Of a stretch of 64,000 nucleotides of DNA, positions 48,329-60,240 are shown one piece after another. The notes under the pieces are model-generated. The model was not told where the DNA came from. It saw nothing but the letters and a program-made list of their open reading frames with translations, and ran no database searches. Both the position numbers and the translations under genes were made by a program. The stretch is from Datisca glomerata (taxonomy: Eukaryota > Streptophyta > Magnoliopsida > Cucurbitales > Datiscaceae), in the NCBI GenBank assembly GCA_003255025.1, contig QANY01004135.1:992001-1056000 (forward strand). The letters are read 5' to 3'. Position 1 is the first letter of the stretch. Each line of letters begins with the position of its first letter.

Positions 48329-50515
48329 TGTAACAACCCAAAACTTTTACTTACATTTCCTTAGTTATTTAAAAAAACTCGTAGTAGATAGGTCAATTTT
48401 TTTAAAAAAATGAACTCATTTTAAATAAAATAATATATTAAGGAAAAATCAAATCCTTCATCAAACTATTAATTACATAAAAAAGACTTACCTAAAATCA
48501 TTCAAGAACTAAATAGTACGTGTTTTAGAACTTACAAGCTATTTAAAATAAAACACAACATCAAGTAAATATTTTGTTCTAAAGACTTTTAAACAAGATT
48601 TATCAACTCTCATCCGTTGCCTGAGACTCTAGAACTATTTGACAATAAACTCCTCATCATTGTTACCATCATTTGAAAATTTATAATAAAATGGAGGGAG
48701 TATATAATAATATACCTAGTAAGTCAAATCCATATAAGTAAGATGGTGTACCATTCACAATCACATATGAAACTAATTACACACAGAGCTTTCAAATCTT
48801 TCTTACAGAGTTCGCTAACCAACTTCCATTAGAGCTCGCCACCACACCTAGAATAGAGATTACATGTTGGTAATTGTTAGCTTGTGAAGTAAGTACAAAT
48901 GACCTTCCTCACGAGTACAACTCCGTACCTTTAAAAAGTTGGAACCAATTACAAAGAAGCCTTCCCACAACTAACCATAGCATATAATGGAGACCCTTTC
49001 CCGAAGGATTAGGCAAATAGAGACCTTTCCCGAAGGAGAAGGTGAACAGTGCAGAATGGCGGGCTCAAGACTCTAATGGCACAGAGCAAATTTTCTTTCA
49101 TGCATTCATACAAAATTTTCCTCAACTTATAGAATATATTAAATTATCAATTGTATAACCTAACATAACACATTAACATCATAATTTAACAATAACAAGT
49201 AAAAAGTTAACATCAAAGAACATTATACTCATAAAATACAAACAGAGTTCCATTATATACTTTCAGATATACAATCGAACCATTACATATGAAAATTTCA
49301 CTTACTTTATATAGCTCTATAAGTTCCTAAAGTTCAAGCCCTGAAAGGATAAAGGAGAGAGATTTCGTTATTAGATGATTTCAAATACTAACAAAAAAAA
49401 TAGTTTGAATGTCTGGATTTGAAAATTCACTATAACTTGTACCAAATATAAAAAATTACAAATATTAGTTCTGAACGTTGATAATTGTCTCTTGATTTAA
49501 ATTTTATAATTTTTTGAAAGTACTTTCGTATTGAAAATCATTATCAACAAGAGTCTGACTAACAACGAAATTAAATTCATACTTACAAGCCGTTAGTATA
49601 ACATATCTTATCCAACAATATTAAAATTTACAGAACCATATTTACATATGACAAAAAATTACCGTAAGATATTTGGGCCAATATGATATCATTTATGCTG
49701 GAAACGAGACCATGAAGATGAGGTGGTCTGCTCCTAATATTCAGGTTTCTGAAGGAAATATGAAAAATGTTTCGACCATACACATGAATTTGTAAAATTA
49801 CGAAATTTTTTACATGGGTAAGATTAATGTCTTATATAATAGATAAAAAAAATTAGAATTTTTCATCAATAATTTCTTAAAGAAAAGAAATTTTTTTCCC
49901 TACTGTTAGAATTTTCACCGGTAAACCCACAACAACAAATTTTTATGCAACATCAAAAGAACTAAATTTTAAACACATTAGATTAAATTTTTTCATAATA
50001 AAATCATATGGTTTTATTGATAAAAATAATAACTTAAAGTTCTTTTGAAGAAAATCTCATTTAAGGTTGAGATTTACAAAAGAGCAATTCAAATCAAGAA
50101 GAATTATCGATGGTTTGATCTTCTTTTGGGTTGAAAGGGATTGCTGCAAGTAAACTAATTTAGAGTCAAGAATTAGACTAAAATTTATAAGAAAGAACAT
50201 TCCAAGAAGATTATTTTTTACCTGAAACTCGTATTTGTTTCATAGAATTTAGGCACTTTACTAACTTATGTCGCTGAGATAAAATTGGAATTCAAAGGGA
50301 TGGCACGGTTAGGGCGGGTGAGAGAACTGTTATTCTGAAGAGTTGACAAAATGACATTCAACGAGAGTAGAAAATTGGGAAGTAAAATTTATTTTGTATG
50401 AAGGTAATCTCGAACAGTGATTAGAACTAGAAGTTGGAATTAGAGGTATTATGAACTGGTCAGATAAAACCTACTCTTTAAGAGTGGTGGAGGGTGGTTA
50501 GAGAAACCCCATATC
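48329..50515 (-). repeat. 3' LTR of the gypsy element (partial)
   Basis: Low-coordinate LTR. From about 48715 it matches 53390 onward in order, with heavy divergence. The end next to pol is not clear. Confidence 0.55.
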
Positions 50516-50520
50516 TAGGC

Positions 50521-53311
50521 TTAATAGTTTTCTTTCACCAACTTCATCCCAATAGATAGGCAACCAACACTTTCATCCATATAAAGCTTCAAATGGTGCC
50601 ATCCCGATCGTTGCCTGATAAGTATTATTGTATGCAAACTCAACGAGATGCAACTGATTACTCCAACTAACTTTGAACTCCAAAACACATGCTCTGAGCA
50701 TATCCCCAAGTGTCTAAATGGTCCTTTCCAATTGTCCATCATCTTGAGGGTAAAAAGATGTATTAAAATTTAGTTGCATACCCAAAGCTTCTTGAAAACT
50801 ATGCCAAAACTTGGAGGTAATTCTTGGATCACGATCTGATACAATGGATACATGTAACCCATGTAGTCTGATGATTTCTTCCATATATAACTTCACCCAA
50901 TCTTCTACTAAAAATGTTATACGGCTTGGCAGGAACTGGCAGACTTAGTCAATCGATAAACTATAACCTAAATACTATCATATCCCTTCACAATCCTTGG
51001 TAATCCCGATACAAAATTCATCGAATTATGTTCTCTTTTCCATTCGGGTATCTCTAGAGGTTGCAAAAGGCCGGACAGACGCCGGTGTCAGCCTTCACAT
51101 GTTGGCAAGTAAGGCTACATCACGGTTCATACTATTCCACCAAAAGTGTCATCGTAAATCATGAAACATCTTCGTACTACCTGAATGAATAGGATAAAGA
51201 GTGTTGTGTGCTTCATTTACTATGTCTTTCTTCAGATTCGCGCTATCAGGTACCACCACTCTATCATTGAATTTTAGGATTCCATCACTTGAAATTAAAA
51301 TATTTGTCCACTTGTCACTTCCTAGATCTCTCTTGAAGTGTAGGTTTGACTATCAAATGAGTCAGCTTAGTTGTAGCACCTTGAACCAAGACTTCAATTT
51401 CTAACCTTTCAATATCATTTTGAATAGATCATTGAAAAGTAATGAGAGCGCTTGAAACACCCAATTTCCTACTAAGGGCATCCTCTACTACATTAGCCTT
51501 ACCAGGATGGTAATTAATGATGCAATCATAATCCTTAACAAGCTCCAACCATCTGCAATGCCTCATATTAAGCTCTTTCTATGTGAAAAGATACCTTAGA
51601 CTCTTGTGACTTGTGAATATTTCTACCTTCGATCCATAGAGATAGTAACACCAAATCTTTAAAGCAAAAATTACTGCTGCAAGTTCCAAATCATAGGTTG
51701 GGTAGTTTTGCTCATAACCTTTTAGCTGTCATGAAGCTAGGCAATGACCTTTCCATGCTGCATCAACACACAACCCATACTAACTCATGACATATCACTA
51801 TAGATAATAAAATCATCATTTCCTGAAGGTAGGGTAAGGACTGGTGCTCTCGCCAACCTTTATTTGAGTTCTTGAAAACTCGCCTCACACTCTTCTGACC
51901 AAAAGTATCGTGCATTGTTCCTTGTCAATTTGGTTAACGGTGCGGCAATTTTAGAGAATCTCTCCACAAACCTCCGATAATAGCCTGCCAAACCCAAGAA
52001 TCTCCTACTTTCCTTAACACTTGTTAGACGATTCCAGTTTGTTACTACTTCTATCTTTGCCAGATCCACTGATGTACCTCCTTAGAAGGTACTTATTCTT
52101 AATGATAACAATTTTCAACTCCCTATAGTCGATACAAAGCCTCATAGGACCATCTTTCTTCCTTACAAAGATAATGGATGCACCCCAAGGTGAGACACTG
52201 GGCTGAATAAAACCCTTATCCAATAATTCTCGCAATTGCTCCTTAAGTTCTTTCATCTCTACAAGAACCATTCAGTATGGGCCTTGGATATTGGAGCTAA
52301 GGCCCCATACCGGGATTTTACTTGATGTTGAAGTCCACATCTCTAACAGGTGGTACGCCTGGTAATGTCTCAGGAAAAACTTCTAGGAAATCTTTAACTA
52401 CTTTGATATCGCTCATCTTTAACTCCAACCTTCGTGTGTCCAACACGCTAGCCATGTAACCCCAACAACCATTGGTAATTAGTCATCTTGCTTGGAGAGA
52501 CGATATGATTTGAGGTATTGAGTGCAAATGCGGTCCTTTAAAATTGAAACTTGACTTTTCTGGAGGGTTAAACATTACCTCCCGATTACGGCAAAGAATG
52601 CATAGCTAGAGGCTAGCTAATACGTACCAAATATAACATCAAAATCATGCATACTTAAAAGAGTAAGAGTGGCCTCCAACACTCTATTAGCAATCGCTAA
52701 AGAACAAGATTTGATGGCTTTGTTTGTATACAGAATACCACCCGATGGGGTGGACACATAAAGTTCAACCTTGAGAGGTACTATCTCCACATTAAATATC
52801 CTAGAAAACTTAGCAGAAATAAAGGAATGCGTAGAGCCAGAATCAAACAATACAAATGCAGCAACTCCATGAATGACAAGTGTACATGACACCACTTCGA
52901 AGCATCTTCCAAATCCGCTTAGACATGGCATAAACCTTCCCTTGTGCCTTGGGTCCATATCAGATCATTTGACCGTTAGGTTTGTCTCACATCTCAGGAT
53001 AGTCCTTCATAAAATGTCTTGTCTTACCGCAATAGAATCACGCACCAATCACCTTGAAACATTGCTCTGGAATGATCATTTCCACATGTACCATAAGTCT
53101 AATCCTCCTTGGCGTGAAACTTTCCGAATTGATCCTTTTTCCAACTAGAGCTCCCCTGAAACTTCATTTTAAGGGGGTTTGAGTTATGGTGATCAGTAGG
53201 GTTTGAAGTTCCAGTGTTCTCAGATAGAACTTGTGAAGCTTGAAACACTTCTGTATAAGTCTTAAGCGTGAGCATCCTAACATGCTCATCTGAAAAAATC
53301 ATCTTCCTCAT
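50521..53311 (-). pseudogene. Ty3/gypsy gag-pol relic
   Basis: From high to low coordinates: gag tail (TYTEVFQASQVLSENTG, 53099-53311), protease (FVLFDSGSTHSFISAKF with the DSG active site, 52617-52958), RT start ([40 protein letters not shown], 52014-52271), then directly the RT tail (FLGLAGYYRRFVERFSKIAAPLTKLT, 51860-52069). The RT palm with the YxDD box is deleted at about 52070-52090. RNase H is a diffuse remnant (51480-51800). Integrase is represented by VSIVSDRDPRITSKFW and FYPQDDGQLERTI (50714-50896). The wording is that of plant chromovirus-type (Tekay/Del-like) elements; lineage is tentative. No chromodomain seen. Confidence 0.8.
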
Positions 53312-53389
53312 TTAAAAACTTTAGAATACCATAGAGTAAGTAAAAAGATATGCTCAATAAGTAAAACCATACATAGATAACATAACACA

Positions 53390-55659
53390 AAGGAAATCAC
53401 ATACAACGTATGTAATTTTATCTTTTTGAGTTTTACGTGCAAAACGTATCATTCATTCAGATCGTTTATATCTTTTCTTATAGACATGTTGGCCAACTTT
53501 TGTTAGAGCTCATCACCACACCTTTATCAGAACGTAATTACCCATCGGTAAGATTTATTAGTTTGTAAGGTACGTACAGGTGCCCTTTCTCATGACTACC
53601 TTCTCGCACCTTCGAGAAAGTGAAACTAGTTGCAATAAGGCCTTCCCATAAAACTAACCAGAACAGATTCACAGACCTCTCCTGAAGGATGAGGTCACAC
53701 ATAGATCTTTCCCAAAGGATAAGGCAACCAAAAACAAAGTTGGTGGGTACATGACTCTAAAGGCACACAGTATTTCACATTACATAATCGTACAATAGTA
53801 TTTCATATCTTATATCTCATTTCTTTACCAAGTTTCAGAATCATACAATGCAATATCATCCGGAATGAAGTACAACAATATAACGAATTCTTCACAAAAC
53901 AATAACCAAACAAGGAAAAGAAATCAGAACTTTATCTTACGATTTTCAGACACATCAAAGGAAGCACACAGTTATATATGTCGTAAGATTTCATTTAAAT
54001 GATCTCCTGGTAAAAAAATTATGAAATCAAAACTCTTGAAATAGATAGTACTATACTACTCAGAACGATACGATTTGCAAAAACGGAAACTAACATTATG
54101 CGCAGACTCGGTTAAAAACTGACACAACTTAAACTATGATTTCTAAAATTTCTAAATTTCTTACTGGTGGTCCTAAAATAAATCAAAGCTTCACATATGA
54201 ATTCTGTAAAATTCTGAGGTTGATTGTGTTGTCAAAACGTGAAAACTAGTTCGTCACAGAAAACTGTTTGTTCCAAGTACAGCAGTATCATTCAAAAATA
54301 TGTTTCAGTATGCAACCATTGTCAATATATGGAACTTCGCATAATTACTAAATGTATTCTTAAATTAATACGGTAAAATTTTAGGTTAAACTGAGTTGAT
54401 CTCAATACAGTAACAAGCTCTAGATTTGGATATCAAAAAATTGTTTTCCCTATACGGAACAAAAATTTTCAAAAATTATAAAAAATCACAGAGATCAAAA
54501 TTTAACCAAATTTTCTATAGTAAAGGTTTCAATATGTGAAAAATATACCCTAAAATATTTAGGTTAACACTACCACGTTTGGGTTCCAAAACAGCAATTT
54601 GTTTTCACTATGTACAGAATTTTCAAAAATTGACATTTTTATGAAGAAGTTGGATCTTTTTATTGTAAACATTTTTTTGTTCGAAACCAATTCATGGAAC
54701 ATAAATAATCATACTACATGTTTTAATCTAAGTCCTCTTCAGAAACTATTTATTAAAAAAACTATGTCAAACAAAATGATACAATTTATAATGAAAAAGA
54801 GGATTATATGAATTTACCGAAAGCGCAATCCGAATTAACACAGTATACATCTTGTGTCACAACTACTAGTGCCTAGAGCTTAACCCTCCTTAGTTATTAG
54901 CGTTCTTAAGTGTGAACAAAAAAATAGATTGTCGTGCAAGGAGGTGTTGCACTAGAGTGAGGGAGAAAGATAGAGAGAGGGAGAGAGAGATGCCGCACAT
55001 ATAAGGGGGAAGAGACAAGATGATTGTCACACACAAATGAGGGGGAGAGGGTGAGTGCCGCACAACAAGAGAGGGGGAGAGAGTGATACGGGCAAGGAGA
55101 AAAAGAAACCTAATATACTAGGTCAACACAAAGGAAACTTACTAAATCTTTATCCCTAAACCATGCAATATAGATTCTGAGTTTAAAGAAAAATTACATC
55201 TCCTAAAATGGGAGAAGGGGGCGGCCAAAGCAAATGGGAGAAGGGGTGTTTAAAACCCTAATTTCTCTTGTCTCTCTATAGACTAATTAAAATCAAATAT
55301 CACAAACCTTAAAAATAATTTCCTCCTTTAATAAATAATGACATAAAATAATGTCAAAATTCCATATTCTATAAATCATAAAATTAAACTTAGAATGCAC
55401 ATGCATCATACACAATGGAGTAGGCATGGGAGTGATATAGTAGGGGACAATTTTGAAATTTTATTTCTTAAAATCATTACTTTTTAAAATTCACAAAGGG
55501 ACCTCTCTAATATAAAAAACATTATATATCACGTGTTATATAGAGAAAATATATGATCACACGTAAAAAAATAAAATGTCTAAAGTTATAACCCAAGCTA
55601 TGAAAATAAAAATGCACTCATTCTAACCTTATGATCCGCCAAAAAGGAGGGGTGTTATA
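53390..55659 (-). repeat. 5' LTR of the gypsy element (inner end missing)
   Basis: Minus-strand start TATAACACCCCTCC at 55659. It includes purine-rich stretches (54955-55090) with repeated 'gccgcaca' words. The LTR end with the TGTTACA terminus is absent and the gag N-terminus is lost at the same place (about 53312-53390). Confidence 0.55.
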
Positions 55660-56444
55660 GGTGGGGTTAGGATATAGATTTCTTATTTTTGAGAAATGGG
55701 TACATATTTGTGAAGTAAAGTTCTAAAGGGTATATTCATCGAATGACCCCCATATTTTTTATATATGTCTGAATCCCCACCAAATGACCGAACAACCACC
55801 AGGCAGACCAGAAGTAGACCATCGGTAGTACCGTATTGTCTTCTACGCAGACGACACAAGCAAAAAAATTTACCCAGCGGTCTCATAGCATGAGCGTAAA
55901 TTAATTCATCCCACCATCTAAATCCATGATTTCAAATTACCGAAAGCTAGTCCATTTTAGCCTGCGCATTATCGTTGGCACCAGATAGTACATCTCCTTC
56001 CCAGTTTGTTTTTCGACAACTCTTCCCATAGGCGTTAAGTCAGTAATCTAGCCCTAAACTAAAATATGAGAAGAACGAAGAGTTTCAGAACAAAGAAGCC
56101 TCACGTCGGTGGTGACAAGCCAACATCGGTCGTTCTTGAAGCCCAGCACCTCTGCTGAGTGGCAACAACATGGATGAATTTGAAGAGGAGAAATACATAC
56201 TAACAGTAGGGCACGGTAAAAGTCTGGTAATTTTAATAATAAATGGGGTAGTTCTGGAAATGTAAAAAAATTAAAGATAAAAACCTACAAATTTCACCTT
56301 AAAGCTTATTATCTTTTTAACGTATTTAAGTTGCATGCTTATTTGAAAAAGTTGAGCCTAATGCCCTTTAAAAATAAGCGATTAACTTATTTTAGATAAA
56401 AAGCTAATAAACAAAGCCAAACATGGCCTTTTTTAGTATCAAGC
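55660..56444. other. Non-coding; inverted relative of 34395-34507
   Basis: About 55663-55790 is the inverted diverged counterpart of 34395-34507 ('aagggtatattc', 'tgggtacatat/tgtatacccc'). At 56290-56430 'cttattttagataaaaagctaataaacaaagccaaacatggcc' has the character of a hAT-related MITE end. No gene seen. Confidence 0.4.
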
Positions 56445-57274
56445 TTGTCAGGATCACGATCCGGATCATACGATCCAACGATCCTATAGGGGTCCAATGA
56501 TCCGGATAACATATAATAGTTACATTTTAGTATGATCGTGTCAGGATTGTGATCTATATAATTGGATCACGATCTTGACAACAATCTGGTCAAAATTTTG
56601 AATCACAATTTCATATGCTTCTTTTATGGTTTGTACATAGATGGATGAGTTGTTTTTTTGAAAATCAATTGAGTTTCAAAATATTGAGTTGTTTGCGATT
56701 CTGTAGAAATTTATGCTCCGTTCTTATATTGGTGATGATGATGTATTTGAAACTTTTGAGAAAGAAAAAGACATGGAAATACATGAATTACGTTATGGCG
56801 ATCAAAACCTCGATGGTAGTTGTGGTTCAAAGGATATGAATGATGACTCTATTGGTTGGAGAAAGTAATGATTCTGAACGTGATGAGGGGATTGATGGTG
56901 ATGACATCAATAATGAAAGAACCAATGAAGACATTCATTTTGATGATTAAATATTATTATGTTTACTTGTCTTGAACATTTTATATTAAACTTCTTTCTT
57001 CAAAACTTAAAAAAGTATGAGAACTCTACTTAATATCATGTTGTTTTAGATGGCTTGGTGTTATTTTTATTTAGGTAGATGACTTGGTGCTATATAATCA
57101 TTTCCTTCAATATATTGAAGTATCATTAGCATAGATATATATTTTACTAATAAATTATTTAGAGTTGATGAGATCTTATGATCCTCGATCCGATCCTACG
57201 ATCCTCTATTCGATCCTACTATCCTCGATCCTATGCCCTTCCACTGATCCTAAGTAGGATTGCGATCCTAACAA
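56445..57274. mobile_element. hAT-like element with GATC-rich inverted ends
   Basis: Left end TTGTCAGGATCACGATCC and right end GGATTGCGATCCTAACAA are imperfect inverted repeats (three mismatches in 18). Both sides continue with arrays of GATCC words (56450-56550, 57175-57250). Inside, about 56708-56870 reads MLRSYIGDDDVFETFEKEKD... up to a stop, an acidic tail that could be the end of a transposase; this is unproven. No 8-bp target duplication could be confirmed. Confidence 0.45.
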
Positions 57275-58290
57275 CCTTGCCGAGTGGGATATATTTGTAA
57301 CTACTATTTCTCAGGGGTCATTTAGCCTCTCACAATAGGGTCATTCTTTCAAAAAGCCATTCATCGTTATTGCCAAAGATAATTTTATAGTTAGTGTTTG
57401 GTACCTTTGTAAGTTGATTACCACCCAATCAGTTGGTAACAAATCAAATGGGAAGAAGCGGATGACCTATAAGTTGGAAAAGGGCAACCATCAGATGTGA
57501 TAGGACGACGTATGAGTGCCCTAGCTTCCAATAAGGAACTATATCAACAAATTCAATGGAATCTTCCTGGACGGTAGAGTATTCATGATTTTCCTATTAT
57601 GTAGCAACAAATCAGCAGAATATACAAGGAAAATATTCACTCTATTTCAAGTATAAATATTGATCGATGTAACCCTGAAACGCATGACACTGAATACAAG
57701 CAAAATACTTTGATTCTATTGTCTCTTACTTTCTACTCTTTCTGTTCATTCTTCATTAATATGTAAAATTCCTTTACTTATAGGTGCTTTCGTTGACATA
57801 CATATTTGAAACTCGATAGTACAAGACAAGATGCCTGGATTTATATCAAAGCACAATTCTCAATGGGCGCAACAAGGGAATCACGTCAATGAACCCGCAC
57901 AAACCTCAGAGGTTTAAGGAATGATGTAAACCATATTAACTGGTATATAGAGCATGGAGAATGAAACAATGAGGCTCTTCATAGTGCTTGGCAGACTGTG
58001 TAGGATCAAATTATTGCTTTGCAGTGAGACATGGCAGAGATGGGGGCAGATGTGAGTCAATAGACTATTTCAATGAACGGGAAAATCTAGCAAACCAACA
58101 TGCACAGGAACAAAATAACCCACCCATCAAACTGCTAAATTGAGATGTAAGTCATAATGCACAATGAGACAATATTGAAGTCCAATCTAGGGATAATGGA
58201 ATGGAAGCACGTGGGGAAAACAAACCACGAGAGATGTTGATAGAGAAAGTCATCGAGAAGATGCTGGAAAGGAAGATGATGGAGATGCGA
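57275..58290 (+). other. 5' LTR/leader region of a Tat-type gypsy element (inferred)
   Basis: Non-coding DNA upstream of gag. 'ataggtgctttcgttgaca' at about 57781 resembles the 'ggtgctttcattgag' words at the LTR/leader border of plant Tat-type elements, so the LTR would end shortly before. The LTR start is not recognised. Confidence 0.4.
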
Positions 58291-58299
58291 AAGTTGTGG

Positions 58300-58913
58300 A
58301 ATACTAGTGCGGTGGATTTGGAGTTGCTTATTCGCTCCCCATTGTGTTCAGAGGTTTTTTCTTCCCAATCCCAAAGAAGTTTGTGGCCCCAAAATTCATG
58401 TGCTATGAAGGAAATATAGATCTAGTTGAGCACCTTCGACAATTCAAGTAAGTGATGGCCTTAAGCTAGCATGAGGATAAACTTATGTGTCAGATGTTCC
58501 TAGCCAGTTTATATAGCAATACCATGAAGTGGTATCATTCCCTCCCTTCATGTTCGATTAATAATTTCACCACTATGTCTTCTGTCCTTTTAGAAAAGTA
58601 GTCCACATACCGCTTTGTCACGGAGGACTCGGAATATCGCCTCACAATCTCCATAAATAAAGGGGAGGCTTTGCTAAATTGTACTCACATTTTCAAGGAT
58701 GAGATAACCAATGTTGAAAACTATGATGATCAGGTGGTGAAACTAACGTTCAGGCATGGTTTGGACCCAAATTCACCTGTGTTTGATGATCTATCCAAAG
58801 TGAAGCCACTCATGATGGGAGAATCCTTCCTGCAGGCATACACATGCATTACTCTGGAAAAAGAAAAGAAAAGTATGTTGAGGCTTTTAAAACATCGTTC
58901 TGGTGAACAATGA
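58300..58913 (+). pseudogene. Tat/Retand-type Ty3/gypsy gag relic
   Basis: In mixed frames: PKFMCYEGNIDLVEHLRQFK, VMALS, MCQMFLASLYSNTMKWYHSLP, then the open part 58671-58913 (HIFKDEITNVENYDDQVVKLTFRHGLDP...). This follows the plant gypsy gag pattern (YDGxxDPxxHLxxFK ... MCxxFxxSLxxxAxxWFxxLP ... FKHGL) of Tat-type elements. Several stops. Confidence 0.7.
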
Positions 58914-60240
58914 ACAAATAGAAAGAATTCTAAAATGGGAAAAAATAGGACATGAGAGCTGAGAAGACTGATAGTAGAAGTGAATACAGACGGAAAAACC
59001 TGGACAAAATGGGAAAGACCACAAAACGAGTTTAGCCAAGAAATAAGGTTTACACGCCGCTGACCGTACCCATCAATCCGTGCTTGGAGGCAATAAAAAT
59101 CAAACCTTGGTTGAACAGGCTGACACAACTGAAAAAAGAACCAAGAAGTAAGGATAAAGACAAGTACTACTCGTACTACACAAGCAACGACCATTACACC
59201 AAAAGATTGCTTCTAATTGAAAGACTACGTCGAAGGATTGCTTAAGGAAGGCTATCTCGAACAGTATGTAGTGAAGGAAGAATGGAAATAGATGATCAAA
59301 AAAGAAGAGCAACCCAAGCCAAATGAGGTCACGTGGATTGTGGTAGCATCATTGCTTTAACAAAACATGAGGGTGCGATGAGGAAGGAATGTAATGTATA
59401 TAATAAAGAACCAATGAGGAGGGAGAGTGATGAATGAGAAAATAGTACATAAACCTTGGATAATTTACCACTTAACTTTGATGATCTAGAATTTTAGAAG
59501 TAAGAAGGACAACATAACGACACCTTATTGATCACAATTCAGGTTGAGAATTGTCTGTTAAGAATATTTTTAGTTGATGACAGAAGCGTGATTAAAATGT
59601 CGCATTGTTCCACGATTGAAAAGATGTTAATGGGGACTCAAAACTATAGGGATCGCCACAACCTTTCATTAGGTTTATTGGGGCAATAGCATACTTAGAA
59701 GGGACCATATACTCCTAGTAAACACGGGCCCGTTTAACCACCTGACAGAATTTGTAGTAGTGGAAACACCACTCCTTGTAATGTAATACTGGGAAGAGTC
59801 TAGTTACATAAATGAAAATCATTTCGTGAACGTACTATCAAGTATTGAAATATCCATCGCCAAGCGAGATAAAAAAATCAAGGGAGATCAAGGCATTGCT
59901 CGATAATATGCCATCTCGGCCTAACTCTATCCAGAATGCGACTAGAGAAAGAGAAAAATTGACTGTCAAAATAGGCCAACAACAAAGGGTTAACAAGAGG
60001 GGTCATTAAAACCCAAGATATGAAGTGACAAAACAAACAAAAATAATACACTTAGAAGGGGAAAGTAACAAAGTAACCAGGATAGGCATAAAACTCAGCA
60101 TAACGAAGAAAGAGGAGCTCAAAGAGTTCTTAAGGAGGAACGAAGATGTATTCGTGAGCATGAAGGATGAAATGTCAGGTATAAACGAAAATTAATTTGC
60201 TATAAATTAAATATAAACCCTACTATCAACTAGTGAAATA
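58914..60240 (+). other. Decayed region between gag and RT (protease expected)
   Basis: Expected gag end and protease of the gypsy element. I see no intact DSG/DTG protease box; fragments such as KCHIVPRLKRC-like reading near 59600 are not convincing. The long minus ORF 58730-59194 is antisense to gag. Confidence 0.4.

Larger units (their letters stand above)
48329..55659 (-). mobile_element. Decayed Ty3/gypsy retrotransposon
   Basis: The outer ends are TGTAACAACCC (48329) and GGGGTGTTATA (55659), the inverted TGTAACACCC/GGGTGTTACA ends common in plant Ty3/gypsy LTRs. Two non-coding flanks of about 2.2 kb share blocks ('agagctc(g/a)(c/t)caccacacct', 'ctttcccgaaggat') and enclose minus-strand gag-protease-RT-integrase. 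The flanks AGTCA and GGTGG do not match, so target duplication is not supported. Both LTRs have lost sequence at their inner ends. Confidence 0.75.

Noticed and set aside
54950..55090. Purine-rich repeat as an independent satellite
   Set aside because: Lies inside the gypsy LTR and is irregular; best treated as low-complexity LTR sequence.
48324..55664. Target duplication for the gypsy element
   Set aside because: Flanks AGTCA and GGTGG do not match; one or both borders may be eroded.
58730..59194. 154-codon minus ORF, the longest minus ORF in the area
   Set aside because: Antisense to the Tat-type gag; hydrophobic composition from AT-rich DNA, no recognisable domain.
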